Source: Rickettsiales bacterium (GTDB lineage Bacteria; Pseudomonadota; Alphaproteobacteria; Rickettsiales; Deianiraeaceae). Taken from it: a DNA stretch of 16,127 nt. Of the stretch, positions 1-7,759 are shown in pieces. Below the pieces are notes generated by a model. That model was not told the DNA's origin. It saw nothing but the letters and a program-made list of their open reading frames with translations, and ran no database searches. The position numbers were made by a program, and so were the translations under genes. Position 1 is the stretch's first letter. The number at the start of each line of letters is the position of its first letter. The DNA is taken from the NCBI GenBank assembly GCA_947424985.1, contig CANDYN010000015.1, positions 1-16,127 on the forward strand, in the 5' to 3' direction.

Positions 1-785
1 AAAGTTTCGCGTCAGACGTTGCAACCCTAAATGCACTTGGAATAATAACGATAATCGTACACGGCGCAGGAAGTAAGCTAGATTCCATGCTTGAAAGTCT
101 TAAAATTGAAAGCAATTTCTTAAATGGATATCGCGTAACGAGCGAAAAGGCAATGGAAGTTGTTGAAATGGTCATGTCCGGAAATATAAACGGAACTTTT
201 GTAAAGCATTTACTTCAAAATAAAGTCCATGCAATCGGAATCTCGTGCAAAGACAGTAATCTTGTTACCGCAAAAAAAGTAAGAAGAACTATGAAAGATG
301 AAGGGTCAAATATAGAAAAAATTATAGACCTGGGTTTTATCGGGGAACCCGAAGAATCAAATGTCGAATTTTTAACTGACTTACTTGAAAACTATAATTG
401 TGTTCCAGTAATTTCACCAATTGCTTTCGATAAAAAATTCCATACCTATAGCATAAATGCCGATGTTTTAGCTTGCTACTTAGGTGAAGTTATGGGTGCA
501 AAAAAAGTCGTTATAATGTCCGAAAACCATTCGATAAAAACATCAAATGGATCTGTAAACGGAGCAATTGAGGTAGATGAAATCGAAAGAATGATCTATG
601 CTTCGTCAGTTAATTCGGCAATGATGATAAGACTCAAAGCTTCAATACAAGCAATACGTGCAGGTGTTTCAAAAGTTCACATAATTGATTCCGAATCAAA
701 TGAGTCCCTAATATCCGAGCTTTCGTCTTGCACAACAAATGGCGTTATGATTTATAGTCAAAACATTGAAGACGGAGATGAGTAA
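1..785 (+). CDS. argB: ArgB-like acetylglutamate kinase, 5' partial
   Basis: This is an amino-acid-kinase-family protein that aligns throughout with N-acetyl-L-glutamate kinase, the second enzyme of arginine synthesis. The reading frame is open from base 3, so the gene starts before the window; the ATG at 87 lies inside the conserved fold and is not the start. Family signatures in order are VHGAG (bases 57-71), GYRVT, a GNIN segment, GISCKDS in place of GxxGKDG, PVISPI, SINAD (448-462) and KVHII near the end. Some catalytic positions differ from the family. The first Asn of NxNAD is Ser (codon 450-452). The GGMxxK motif reads SAMMIR, so its Lys is Arg (630-632). The LTDVxGV segment reads MSENHSI. 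The Asp of NAD is kept. The N-terminal catalytic Lys lies outside the window. The family call is firm; activity as an acetylglutamate kinase is doubtful. It converges on sucA. Confidence 0.85.
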   Translation, partial: SFASDVATLNALGIITIIVHGAGSKLDSMLESLKIESNFLNGYRVTSEKAMEVVEMVMSGNINGTFVKHLLQNKVHAIGISCKDSNLVTAKKVRRTMKDEGSNIEKIIDLGFIGEPEESNVEFLTDLLENYNCVPVISPIAFDKKFHTYSINADVLACYLGEVMGAKKVVIMSENHSIKTSNGSVNGAIEVDEIERMIYASSVNSAMMIRLKASIQAIRAGVSKVHIIDSESNESLISELSSCTTNGVMIYSQNIEDGDE

Positions 786-821
786 GAAAAATCTCTATTT
801 TGAGGGTTATTTATCAGCATG

Positions 822-845
822 AGCTAAACATACTAAGCTAAACAT
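822..845. repeat. Short direct repeat between argB and sucA
   Basis: The 10-base sequence AGCTAAACAT occurs at 822-831 and again at 836-845, a 14-base period, in the 75-base gap between the two convergent stop codons (786-860). There is no convincing GC-rich hairpin followed by a T run here, so this is not called a terminator. It may be chance in AT-rich DNA. Confidence 0.4.
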
Positions 846-860
846 TTATTGCATTATTAT

Positions 861-3590
861 CTAACCCAGTAGTGTCTTTGTAATAACAGCCTCCTGCTCC
901 GCCTTGTGTACCTTCTCAAACCCGGTAGCAGGTGAAGCCGATGCAGATCTCGAAACACACTCAAGTCTGTGTTTTATTCCAACCTTAATACAAGATTCCT
1001 CGATAAAGTCACGAATAAAACTCCAAGCTCCCATATTTTTTGGCTCTTCTTGTGACCAAACTATAGATTTTATCGACTTATATTGAGAAATTTTTACCTC
1101 AAAAAGCGATGAATCAAATGGATAATATTGCTCAATTCTAATAACCGCAACATCTTTAATTTTCTCAATCTCAAGCCTTTCAAGCAAATCATAATATAGC
1201 TTTCCACTTGTAATTACAAGTTTTTTAACTGCCTTTTTATCGATATTCCGAACCTCATCAATTATCGATAAAAATCCCGCTTTATCTGTAAAATCAATAG
1301 CTTTTGAAATAACTTTTTCATGACGCAAAAGCGACTTTGGCGACATAATCACGAGTGGCTTTCTGTATTTTGCAAAAATCTGACGACGTAAAATATGAAA
1401 TAGATTCGCTGGAGTGGTACAATTTGCGACGATCAAATTGTCCTGCGCACAAGCCTGTAAATACCCCTCAAGCCTTGCCGAACTATGCTCAGGTCCCTGC
1501 CCCTCAAAACCGTGTGGCAATAACATCACAAGGTTTGAAAGCTGTAACCACTTTTTTTCACACGAAGATATAAATTGATCAAAGATCGTACTAGCACCGT
1601 TTGAAAAATCCCCAAATTGCGCTTCCCATATAGTTAAATGATCTTGATTTACAAGCGAATACCCATGCTCAAAACCTAAAACTGCAAATTCTGAAAGTGG
1701 AGAATTGCAAACCTCGTAATTTGCTTTTTCGCTAAAAAATGGTGACACAATATTATATTTTTTACCGTTTTGTGCATCAGACAAAATCGAATGCCTATGC
1801 GAAAAAGTCCCCCTTTCACTGTCTTGTCCGGTAAGTCTAACCGAATGCCCATCGCGAACAAGTGAAGAAAAAGCTAAAATTTCACCGCAAGACCAATCAA
1901 AAATATCACCATCAATCGCAGTCGCAACCTTGTCTTTAATTTGCTTTTCAAGCCTTGGATTTACTATAAAATTTTGTGGAATTTCATGCACCTTTGATAT
2001 CAAGTCATGAACTTCTTTTTGACTCTTAAGTCCAGTTTTAACCACTTCAAAGCTAAATTTATCACTAAATTTACTCTCATTACTCCTGTCTCGTTTTAAT
2101 TTCCACCCCTCTTTTCCTTTTTCGTAAGCAGAATCCAAAACGGCTAAATATTCAGCCTCAAATTTTGTAAATTCTTCCCAATTTATATCAGAATTTTTCT
2201 CTTTATAAATCTCAAAAACCGTCTTTTTTGTTTTTAAAATATTATACATAATCGGATTCGTGTAAAGTGGCTCATCGCCTTCATTATGCCCATATTTCCT
2301 GCTGCAAACTATATCAAATACAATGTCCTTTTTGAATTTTTCGCGATATTTTATTGCAATTTGCGCTATTTTAACGCACGCATCTGCGTCGTCTCCATTT
2401 ATGTGAAATACCGGACACTCGGTAATTTTTGCAATATCCGTGCAATAACGAGAAGTCCGCACTTCTGCGCTTTCCGCCGTAAAACCAACCTGATTATTGA
2501 CAACTATATGAATTACTCCGCCTGCATTATAGTTTTTAACGCCAGAAATACTGAAACACTCGGCAACAACCCCCTGTCCGATAAATGCCGCATCCCCATG
2601 AAGTAAAATTGGCAGTGACTTTCGTCCGACTTTGTTTTCCGCATAAACCATACCCATTACAACAGGATTGACCGCCTCAAGATGCGATGGATTATAAGCA
2701 ACTTGAACATCAATCTTTTTCCCACCTTGTTCCCAACTTGACTTATATCCGGCATGATATTTTACGTCCCAAGATACTTCGCCCAAAGATTCATCCGGCT
2801 TGAGTGTTTTTGAAAACTCCGAGAAAATCATTTCAAATGGCTTTTTTGCCGTATGTGCTAAAACGTTAAGTCTCCCACGATGGGACATTCCAATTATAAC
2901 ATTACTATAATCAAAACCCATTGCAGATCTAACAATTTCATTGATCGAAGCCAAGGCAGACTCACCACCTTGAAGTGAAAATCTTTTCATTCCGGGATAT
3001 TTTTTGTGTAAAAACTCCTCAAAATTCTGTGCTTTATATAAATCTTTCGCAATTTCAACTTTTTCTGCCGTAGAAAAGCTGGATTTTATGGTCTTTTTAT
3101 ACTCATTTTGAAGCCAATCGCGTTCCTCCTTGTTCAATATATGACTTAACTCAAGTCCAACGCTTTTGCAATAAATTTCTCTCAAAGAAGCGATCAAATC
3201 TGAATTTTGTGGACTTATAATCTTCTCTATTTCACTTGATTTTTGCCTTTTGCCAAAAACAGGATTGATATCCGCCTCAAGATGTCCATATTTTAAGATT
3301 ATATTTTCAACATCAAAGCCCTGTACTGAACTTTTTGACATTGGCACTTCATTTTTGCTGCCCTTCTCAATAACAGAAATATCGCGTTTTTTCCAACTTG
3401 GACCAAAGAAATCAGCTTCAAAAGATTTCCTTTCAATATCGCTTAAATTATCAAAAAACTCTACCCAATCAGGATCAACCGATGATTTGTTACTTAAATA
3501 ATTTTGATAAATTTGTGCTATAAATACTGCATTTTGCGAATTTAAAAATTGCGTATTTTCAAATATTTCGTTAATTTTTTCACGAATCAT
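861..3590 (-). CDS. sucA: 2-oxoglutarate dehydrogenase E1 component
   Basis: This is the thiamine-diphosphate E1 subunit of the 2-oxoglutarate dehydrogenase complex, which decarboxylates 2-oxoglutarate and passes the succinyl group to E2 lipoyl domains in the TCA cycle. At 909 residues it is close to the usual 920-935. The N-terminus has the E1-type helix (about 17-45, ending VDPDWVEFF). Conserved segments follow: GMSHRGRLNVL (234-244), KYHAGY (277-282), NPSHLEAVNP (300-309), HGDAAFIGQG (331-340), the ThDP/Mg pair NNQVGFT (365-371) and KYGHNEGDEP. The C-terminal half has HGFEGQGPEHSSAR and EEPKNMGAW. The ATG at 3590 lies 3 bases after the stop of the upstream atpH-like gene, so the two are very probably cotranscribed. 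No good ribosome binding site is visible. sucB does not lie next to it in this window: the gene downstream is the convergent argB. Confidence 0.97.
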   Translation of the reverse strand: MIREKINEIFENTQFLNSQNAVFIAQIYQNYLSNKSSVDPDWVEFFDNLSDIERKSFEADFFGPSWKKRDISVIEKGSKNEVPMSKSSVQGFDVENIILKYGHLEADINPVFGKRQKSSEIEKIISPQNSDLIASLREIYCKSVGLELSHILNKEERDWLQNEYKKTIKSSFSTAEKVEIAKDLYKAQNFEEFLHKKYPGMKRFSLQGGESALASINEIVRSAMGFDYSNVIIGMSHRGRLNVLAHTAKKPFEMIFSEFSKTLKPDESLGEVSWDVKYHAGYKSSWEQGGKKIDVQVAYNPSHLEAVNPVVMGMVYAENKVGRKSLPILLHGDAAFIGQGVVAECFSISGVKNYNAGGVIHIVVNNQVGFTAESAEVRTSRYCTDIAKITECPVFHINGDDADACVKIAQIAIKYREKFKKDIVFDIVCSRKYGHNEGDEPLYTNPIMYNILKTKKTVFEIYKEKNSDINWEEFTKFEAEYLAVLDSAYEKGKEGWKLKRDRSNESKFSDKFSFEVVKTGLKSQKEVHDLISKVHEIPQNFIVNPRLEKQIKDKVATAIDGDIFDWSCGEILAFSSLVRDGHSVRLTGQDSERGTFSHRHSILSDAQNGKKYNIVSPFFSEKANYEVCNSPLSEFAVLGFEHGYSLVNQDHLTIWEAQFGDFSNGASTIFDQFISSCEKKWLQLSNLVMLLPHGFEGQGPEHSSARLEGYLQACAQDNLIVANCTTPANLFHILRRQIFAKYRKPLVIMSPKSLLRHEKVISKAIDFTDKAGFLSIIDEVRNIDKKAVKKLVITSGKLYYDLLERLEIEKIKDVAVIRIEQYYPFDSSLFEVKISQYKSIKSIVWSQEEPKNMGAWSFIRDFIEESCIKVGIKHRLECVSRSASASPATGFEKVHKAEQEAVITKTLLG

Positions 3591-3593
3591 AAC

Positions 3594-4142
3594 CTAAGAA
3601 AAATTTGCATCTATTGAACTGAAAATTCTTTTTTTGATATTGTCAAGAGTATTTTTTGTATTATTTTCAAAAATTTTACCCCTAAAATATATAGTAAAAC
3701 CATCTAAATCCCATTTTTCAAGCTCAATTACCTGAGTTTCAAGCTCACCTATATCATTAAAATTTTTCTTAATAGTTTTTGTTATGAAATCAAGATCAAG
3801 ATCGCTCTTTTTTTGACAAAAAACGAAAGCTAAGTCAATATTTTTCCTTTGAAAAATAATCTTTTTAGCGGCCATTAGGAGCGATAAAAAATTTATTTTA
3901 GACTTTTGCTGTAATTGTATAAAAATTTCCTGTAATCTATCAAGCCCAGCCTCACTTTTACATGACCCAAACAACACCAAATCTAAAGCATTTTCAATAA
4001 CACCTTCTCCGTCGATTTTCTCGTTTTTTAGCACATCTAATATAGATATTGCGAGAATCTCACTCTCCCGTGCAAAAAACTTAAAAATATTCATTTTCAA
4101 ATCAACTTTTTCAATCTCTAATGTATATTTTTTATATTTCAA
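3594..4142 (-). CDS. atpH: Probable divergent ATP synthase F1 delta subunit
   Basis: This 182-residue protein (166 if it starts at the ATG at 4094) resembles the delta (OSCP) subunit, which joins F1 to the peripheral stalk of ATP synthase. The match rests on pattern, not on catalytic residues. A mid-protein segment INFLSLLMAAKKIIF corresponds to the family's NFLxLLxxxxRL. The C-terminal stretch WDLDGFTIYFRGKIFENNTK followed by NTLDNIKKRI corresponds to DxxLxGGxxxxxGxxxxDxSxxxxLxxL. Length fits the family (about 175-185). The longest frame begins with TTG at 4142; the ATG at 4094 is an equally plausible start. It would stand apart from atpA, atpG, atpD and atpC, since its tight partner here is sucA, 3 bases downstream. 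If the call is wrong it is an unidentified small soluble protein. The gap to the divergent gene at 4201 holds that gene's promoter. Confidence 0.55.
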   Translation of the reverse strand: MKYKKYTLEIEKVDLKMNIFKFFARESEILAISILDVLKNEKIDGEGVIENALDLVLFGSCKSEAGLDRLQEIFIQLQQKSKINFLSLLMAAKKIIFQRKNIDLAFVFCQKKSDLDLDFITKTIKKNFNDIGELETQVIELEKWDLDGFTIYFRGKIFENNTKNTLDNIKKRIFSSIDANFS

Positions 4143-4152
4143 CTTTTTTTAT

Positions 4153-4180
4153 TTGACTAACAAAAAACCTATGTTATAAT
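4153..4180 (+). promoter_or_regulatory. Sigma-70-type promoter for the coiled-coil gene
   Basis: The -35 box TTGACT (4153-4158) and a perfect -10 TATAAT (4175-4180) are separated by 16 bases. Transcription would start near 4187, about 14 bases before the ATG at 4201. That leaves little room for a ribosome binding site, and none is visible. It lies in the 58-base divergent gap; I see no equally good promoter for the minus-strand gene in this gap. Confidence 0.75.
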
Positions 4181-4200
4181 AAGTCATAAAACGTAAAAAT

Positions 4201-5181
4201 ATGAGTGAAGGCAAAGTAAAAGATACGCTTGTGAAGTTTAAAAATGCAATATTAAGATTAGCCGAAGACGGAGACTCATACAGACAAAAACTCAGTGAAG
4301 TAATAGAAAATTTGCATAAAAAAAACGAAGAAATGGAAAAAAGAATGAATAGCATGCAGCAAAATATTCAAAAATTAATAGAAGATAGACACCAACACGA
4401 AACGTCAATTACAAGAATTGAAGTAATAAAAAATGACTTATTAAACCAAAAGCATGCAATTGAAGCAATTGAAAAGAATCTGGTTTCAAAAAATGAAGTA
4501 CTTGACATCAAAAATAAAACCGAAAAATATATCAATGAACAACTTGGCTTAGCTTCAAACAAGCTTAAACATGAAATTCTATCACATATAAGAGAAGACA
4601 TGCTCCCAAAATATTTGGAAAGTATAAAAATGTTACAGTTTACGTCTCAAAATATACAAAATCCCGTGATAACAGAAGAGCAGCCTACTCCATCTGAATT
4701 TTCAAGAATAAATACAGATGCATATGTACAAAGACCGAATATTTCTCGAATAAATACAGATGAAATCAGAAAAAAAATTGTTGAAGCAATAAGTAGCAAA
4801 GAATCACAACAAAAAACCGATGTAAGTCCAATAACAATCGAAAAAAAACAAGAAGGTAAAAATAATATCAGTGAACTGCAAAAGCTAATACAGCAAATTA
4901 AATTTCAAGATTACACCCTGCCATGCTTCTTCGATGGAAACGAGATTTTTGGAATATATGACGCAAAAAAATGTAAGGAATTGCATATATTCTCAAAATG
5001 CCCGTTCTTGCCAAGTGAAAACCTTGCAAGAACCTCATCTGAAATTGGTAAAAACCAAGACGGTGCCGAAAAAAAGCTTGATATCTGTAAATACTGCGTA
5101 AAAGAGCTATATAAAAAATATAAGCCAATTAAAATGTCAGAGTTTATCGATGACTTCCTTAGCGGAAAAATCCATAGTTAA
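4201..5181 (+). CDS. Unrecognised coiled-coil protein with cysteine-rich tail
   Basis: I do not recognise this 326-residue protein. Residues 1-145 are highly charged and heptad-like, suggesting one or two long coiled coils (about 25-65 and 85-125). A low-complexity linker (150-225) carries a duplicated unit, SRINTD, at residues 168-173 and 182-187. The C-terminal part (about 225-326) looks globular and has five cysteines: C242, C258, C267, C296 and C299. The pairs C258-x8-C267 and C296-x2-C299, with H262 between, could bind zinc in a ribbon or treble-clef arrangement; this is inference. There is no signal peptide or membrane segment, so it is probably cytoplasmic. It has its own strong promoter. 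Its stop codon overlaps that of glmM on the other strand. Codon use looks like that of its neighbours, with no sign of recent transfer. Confidence 0.8.
   Translation: MSEGKVKDTLVKFKNAILRLAEDGDSYRQKLSEVIENLHKKNEEMEKRMNSMQQNIQKLIEDRHQHETSITRIEVIKNDLLNQKHAIEAIEKNLVSKNEVLDIKNKTEKYINEQLGLASNKLKHEILSHIREDMLPKYLESIKMLQFTSQNIQNPVITEEQPTPSEFSRINTDAYVQRPNISRINTDEIRKKIVEAISSKESQQKTDVSPITIEKKQEGKNNISELQKLIQQIKFQDYTLPCFFDGNEIFGIYDAKKCKELHIFSKCPFLPSENLARTSSEIGKNQDGAEKKLDICKYCVKELYKKYKPIKMSEFIDDFLSGKIHS
4706..4762 (+). repeat. In-frame 42-base repeat inside the coiled-coil gene
   Basis: A 15-base identical sequence, GAATAAATACAGATG, occurs at 4706-4720 and 4748-4762. The period is 42 bases, or 14 codons, so reading frame is kept. 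It produces two copies of SRINTD in the linker between coiled coil and C-terminal domain. This looks like a small tandem duplication that has diverged on either side of the core. Confidence 0.7.
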
Positions 5182-6530
5182 CTGCAATATTTCTTTATAA
5201 TCTTTTCAACTTCATTTTGTATCATTTCCATTACAGTATCAGCATTGCTGTTTGTTTCGATCATAATTCTTATAACATTTTCAGTTCCTGACTTACGTAT
5301 TACCGTACGTCCACTTTTTAATTCGTAGTCCGCTCTTTTTACAATATTTTCAAGCTCGTGTGATATATCAAAGCTTGGTCTTTTTTCAAAATAAATATTG
5401 TCAAGATACCGCTTTATTGGTACAAAGCATGATAAAACTTTACTTGCCACTTTACCGCTTACCTGCATAAAGGATAAAATTTTGACTGCAACCATAATTC
5501 CGTCGCCGGTTGCACCAAAATCCCGTAAAATAACATGACCCGATTCCTCTCCACCAACAAAAGACTCAACTTCTTTCATCATGGCATAAACTGCCTGATC
5601 TCCAACACCTGATCTGAAGTTTTTCATTCCATTTTGTGCCAAAAATTCATCCAAAGCAAAATTTGACATGATTGTCGTAACTATATTATTTGTTTTAAGT
5701 GAGTTTTCATTTTTACACCCTAGAGCAAGAGCTGCAATGATCTGATCCCCATCAACAATGTTTCCCTTTTCATCAACAATCGTTAAACGATCTCCATCTC
5801 CATCAAGCGCAATTCCAATATCAGATCTTGTTTCAAGAACTTTTTTTTGTAAAAGTTCCGGATGCGTTGACCCACAATTTTCATTAATATTCTTCCCACT
5901 TGGCTCATTTCCAATTACAATAACATTGGCTCCAAGTTCCCATAAAATCTCAGGTGCAATCTTATAATTAGCGCCATTTGCACAATCCAAAACAACGCGT
6001 ATTCCGGATAAATTTGCATTTTGTGGAAAAACCCTCTTTACATGTTCAATATACCTCCCCGCCACATCTTCAATTCTTTTAGCTTTCCCTATCGTACTTG
6101 AATCACACAGATGATCCTCATATTTCGAATTAAAAAAAGCATGCTCTATCTCACTTTGAACATCCCTTTGTAATTTTTCTCCGCTAGCTCCGAAAAATTT
6201 AATTCCATTGTCAAAATAAGGATTGTGTGATGCTGAAATCATGATCCCTAAATCACAACGCAAACTTTTTGTTAAGAAACTGACAGCCGGAGTTGGAATT
6301 GGTCCCGCCAAAAAAACGTCTTTTCCAGCTGATAAAAACCCGGCAGTGATCGCATTTTCAATCATGTAGCTCGAACGCCTCGTATCTTTTCCAATTAAAA
6401 CCCTATTGGTTGAAAGTCCACCCCTAAACATCTTCCCAACTATTGCACCAATTTTAACCATAACTTCGGCATTCATAATATCCGAATTCGCCCGACACCT
6501 AATTCCGTCTGTTCCAAATAGTTTTCTCAT
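5178..6530 (-). CDS. glmM: Phosphoglucosamine mutase
   Basis: GlmM converts glucosamine-6-phosphate to glucosamine-1-phosphate, which leads to UDP-GlcNAc for peptidoglycan and lipid A. The 450 residues match the family length (about 445-450). Diagnostic motifs are LFGTDGIR at the N-terminus, the catalytic loop ISASHNP with phospho-Ser S101, the metal loop DGDGDR (243-248) followed by VDGDQ, GGEESGH in the sugar-binding domain, and RKSGTENVIRIM (412-423) for phosphate binding. All key residues are present, so it should be active. It begins at the ATG at 6530, 3 bases after the rodA stop, in a rodA-glmM unit transcribed from the promoter near 7740. Its TAA stop shares the TTAA at 5178-5181 with the convergent gene, leaving no space for a terminator. 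Confidence 0.97.
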   Translation of the reverse strand: MRKLFGTDGIRCRANSDIMNAEVMVKIGAIVGKMFRGGLSTNRVLIGKDTRRSSYMIENAITAGFLSAGKDVFLAGPIPTPAVSFLTKSLRCDLGIMISASHNPYFDNGIKFFGASGEKLQRDVQSEIEHAFFNSKYEDHLCDSSTIGKAKRIEDVAGRYIEHVKRVFPQNANLSGIRVVLDCANGANYKIAPEILWELGANVIVIGNEPSGKNINENCGSTHPELLQKKVLETRSDIGIALDGDGDRLTIVDEKGNIVDGDQIIAALALGCKNENSLKTNNIVTTIMSNFALDEFLAQNGMKNFRSGVGDQAVYAMMKEVESFVGGEESGHVILRDFGATGDGIMVAVKILSFMQVSGKVASKVLSCFVPIKRYLDNIYFEKRPSFDISHELENIVKRADYELKSGRTVIRKSGTENVIRIMIETNSNADTVMEMIQNEVEKIIKKYCS

Positions 6531-6533
6531 ATC

Positions 6534-7694
6534 TTATTTCAAATTAGAATTTTTATTAACAAATGCATTCCCAATTAAGCCCAAAATTATAAATGAAGTC
6601 AACATAGAACTTCGTCCATAAGAGACCAAAGGCAGAGGTATCCCAACAATCGGAAATATTCCAATATTCATTCCCATATTAATAATTATGTGCAAAAAAA
6701 GCAAACTCGTACAACTATAAGCAACAAGCTTCAAAAAGAAATCGTTTGTAATATTTGCAACGTAAGTTCCGTAATATATAATCCCAATATATAAGATAAT
6801 TAATCCAATTGTTCCAATAAAACCCATTTCCTCACCTATTACAGTGAAAATAAAATCCGTTTTGTTCTCAGGAACAAATTGTGAACGTGTCTGACTTCCA
6901 AGTGTAATCCCGGTTCCAAAAAATCCGCCATTCCCAATTGCAATCCTTGCTTGATTAATATTATATCCAGAATTTAAAACATCCTGATCCGGGTTTAAAA
7001 ATATCTCAACCCGCTTTTTTTGATAATCGTGCATTCCGTTCCAGATAATTGGAATTGCAACTAAAATTACAACACCAGAAGCAATAAATTTCCAAATCCT
7101 AACACCGGAAATAAATAAAATTATAACTGATAAACAGGCAATGATCATTCCCGTTCCTAAATCCGGCTGAATAATTGTCAAAGTACATGCAACTCCACAA
7201 GCTGCAAGCGGCTTTAATATCTTTTTGATCGAACCTATGTCTTTCATTCGTGAGGTAGAAAAATATTTTGCCATAAACAAAATTACTCCAATTTTCATAA
7301 ATTCCGAAGGCTGAATCTGAATAAACCCAATCCCAAGCCATCTTTGTCCACCCATTGCAGACTTTCCCATAACATACGTCAAAACAAGCAATAACAAGCT
7401 TAAAAAATAAGCTTCATAGGCATATCGCCTTAATAGTAAAGGGTGAAAACAAACAATTAGTGCAAAAAATCCAAACATGATCGGTAAGGATAAAAGCTGC
7501 TTTAAAAACAAAGTTTTTGTTGCAAAATTCGCCGAATAAAGCGCCGTAAGTCCAACAAGTAAAATTAGTAAAATCGATAAAATAAAAGACGGTGTTAAAA
7601 GTTTTAATTTTGAAAAATCAAATACCTTATTAACAATATATTCATTTGCTGCTCTAGCTTTTACGCCACCTTTTGAGCTAAATATATTGAACAT
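6534..7694 (-). CDS. rodA: SEDS peptidoglycan glycosyltransferase RodA
   Basis: RodA polymerises lipid II into glycan strands during side-wall growth, working with a class B penicillin-binding protein in the inner membrane. The 386 residues contain about ten hydrophobic segments after a 30-residue polar N-terminus. Family motifs are GGQRWLGIG followed by QIQPSEFMK (115-134), QPDLGTGMI (176-184), NQARIAIGNGGFFGTG (247-262), PENKTDFIF with the conserved catalytic Asp D280, GEEMGF, and GIPLPLVSYG (351-360). One oddity is R361 where the family usually has a second Gly (SYGGSS; here SYGRSS, codon CGA). No mreBCD or PBP2 gene is adjacent. The 3-base gap to glmM couples chain polymerisation and precursor supply in one transcript. 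FtsW is the paralogue; the GIPLPLVSYG form and the absence of ftsZ/mur neighbours favour RodA. Confidence 0.93.
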   Translation of the reverse strand: MFNIFSSKGGVKARAANEYIVNKVFDFSKLKLLTPSFILSILLILLVGLTALYSANFATKTLFLKQLLSLPIMFGFFALIVCFHPLLLRRYAYEAYFLSLLLLVLTYVMGKSAMGGQRWLGIGFIQIQPSEFMKIGVILFMAKYFSTSRMKDIGSIKKILKPLAACGVACTLTIIQPDLGTGMIIACLSVIILFISGVRIWKFIASGVVILVAIPIIWNGMHDYQKKRVEIFLNPDQDVLNSGYNINQARIAIGNGGFFGTGITLGSQTRSQFVPENKTDFIFTVIGEEMGFIGTIGLIILYIGIIYYGTYVANITNDFFLKLVAYSCTSLLFLHIIINMGMNIGIFPIVGIPLPLVSYGRSSMLTSFIILGLIGNAFVNKNSNLK

Positions 7695-7715
7695 TTGAAA
7701 AAAGAGTGTTGATTT

Positions 7716-7743
7716 TTATTATTTTATCATTTCTTATTGTCAA
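7716..7743 (-). promoter_or_regulatory. Promoter for rodA-glmM
   Basis: Read on the minus strand, a perfect -35 TTGACA (7743-7738) is followed after 16 bases by TAATAA (7721-7716). The expected start point is near 7709, about 15 bases upstream of the rodA ATG at 7694. No Shine-Dalgarno sequence is visible in the short leader. The same 65-base gap must also hold the promoter for yebC, for which only a -10-like TATATT (7749-7754) is visible, too close to its ATG to be convincing. Confidence 0.65.
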
Positions 7744-7759
7744 GAGTTTATATTAATTT

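Noticed and set aside
786..860. Possible terminator between argB and sucA.
   Set aside because: Short inverted matches exist (AGC/GCT around 816-825), but the stem is three base pairs and no T run follows on either strand.
2286..2606. A 106-codon frame on the plus strand inside sucA.
   Set aside because: It is the antisense of a conserved part of sucA (the ThDP-binding region), with no promoter or recognisable product.
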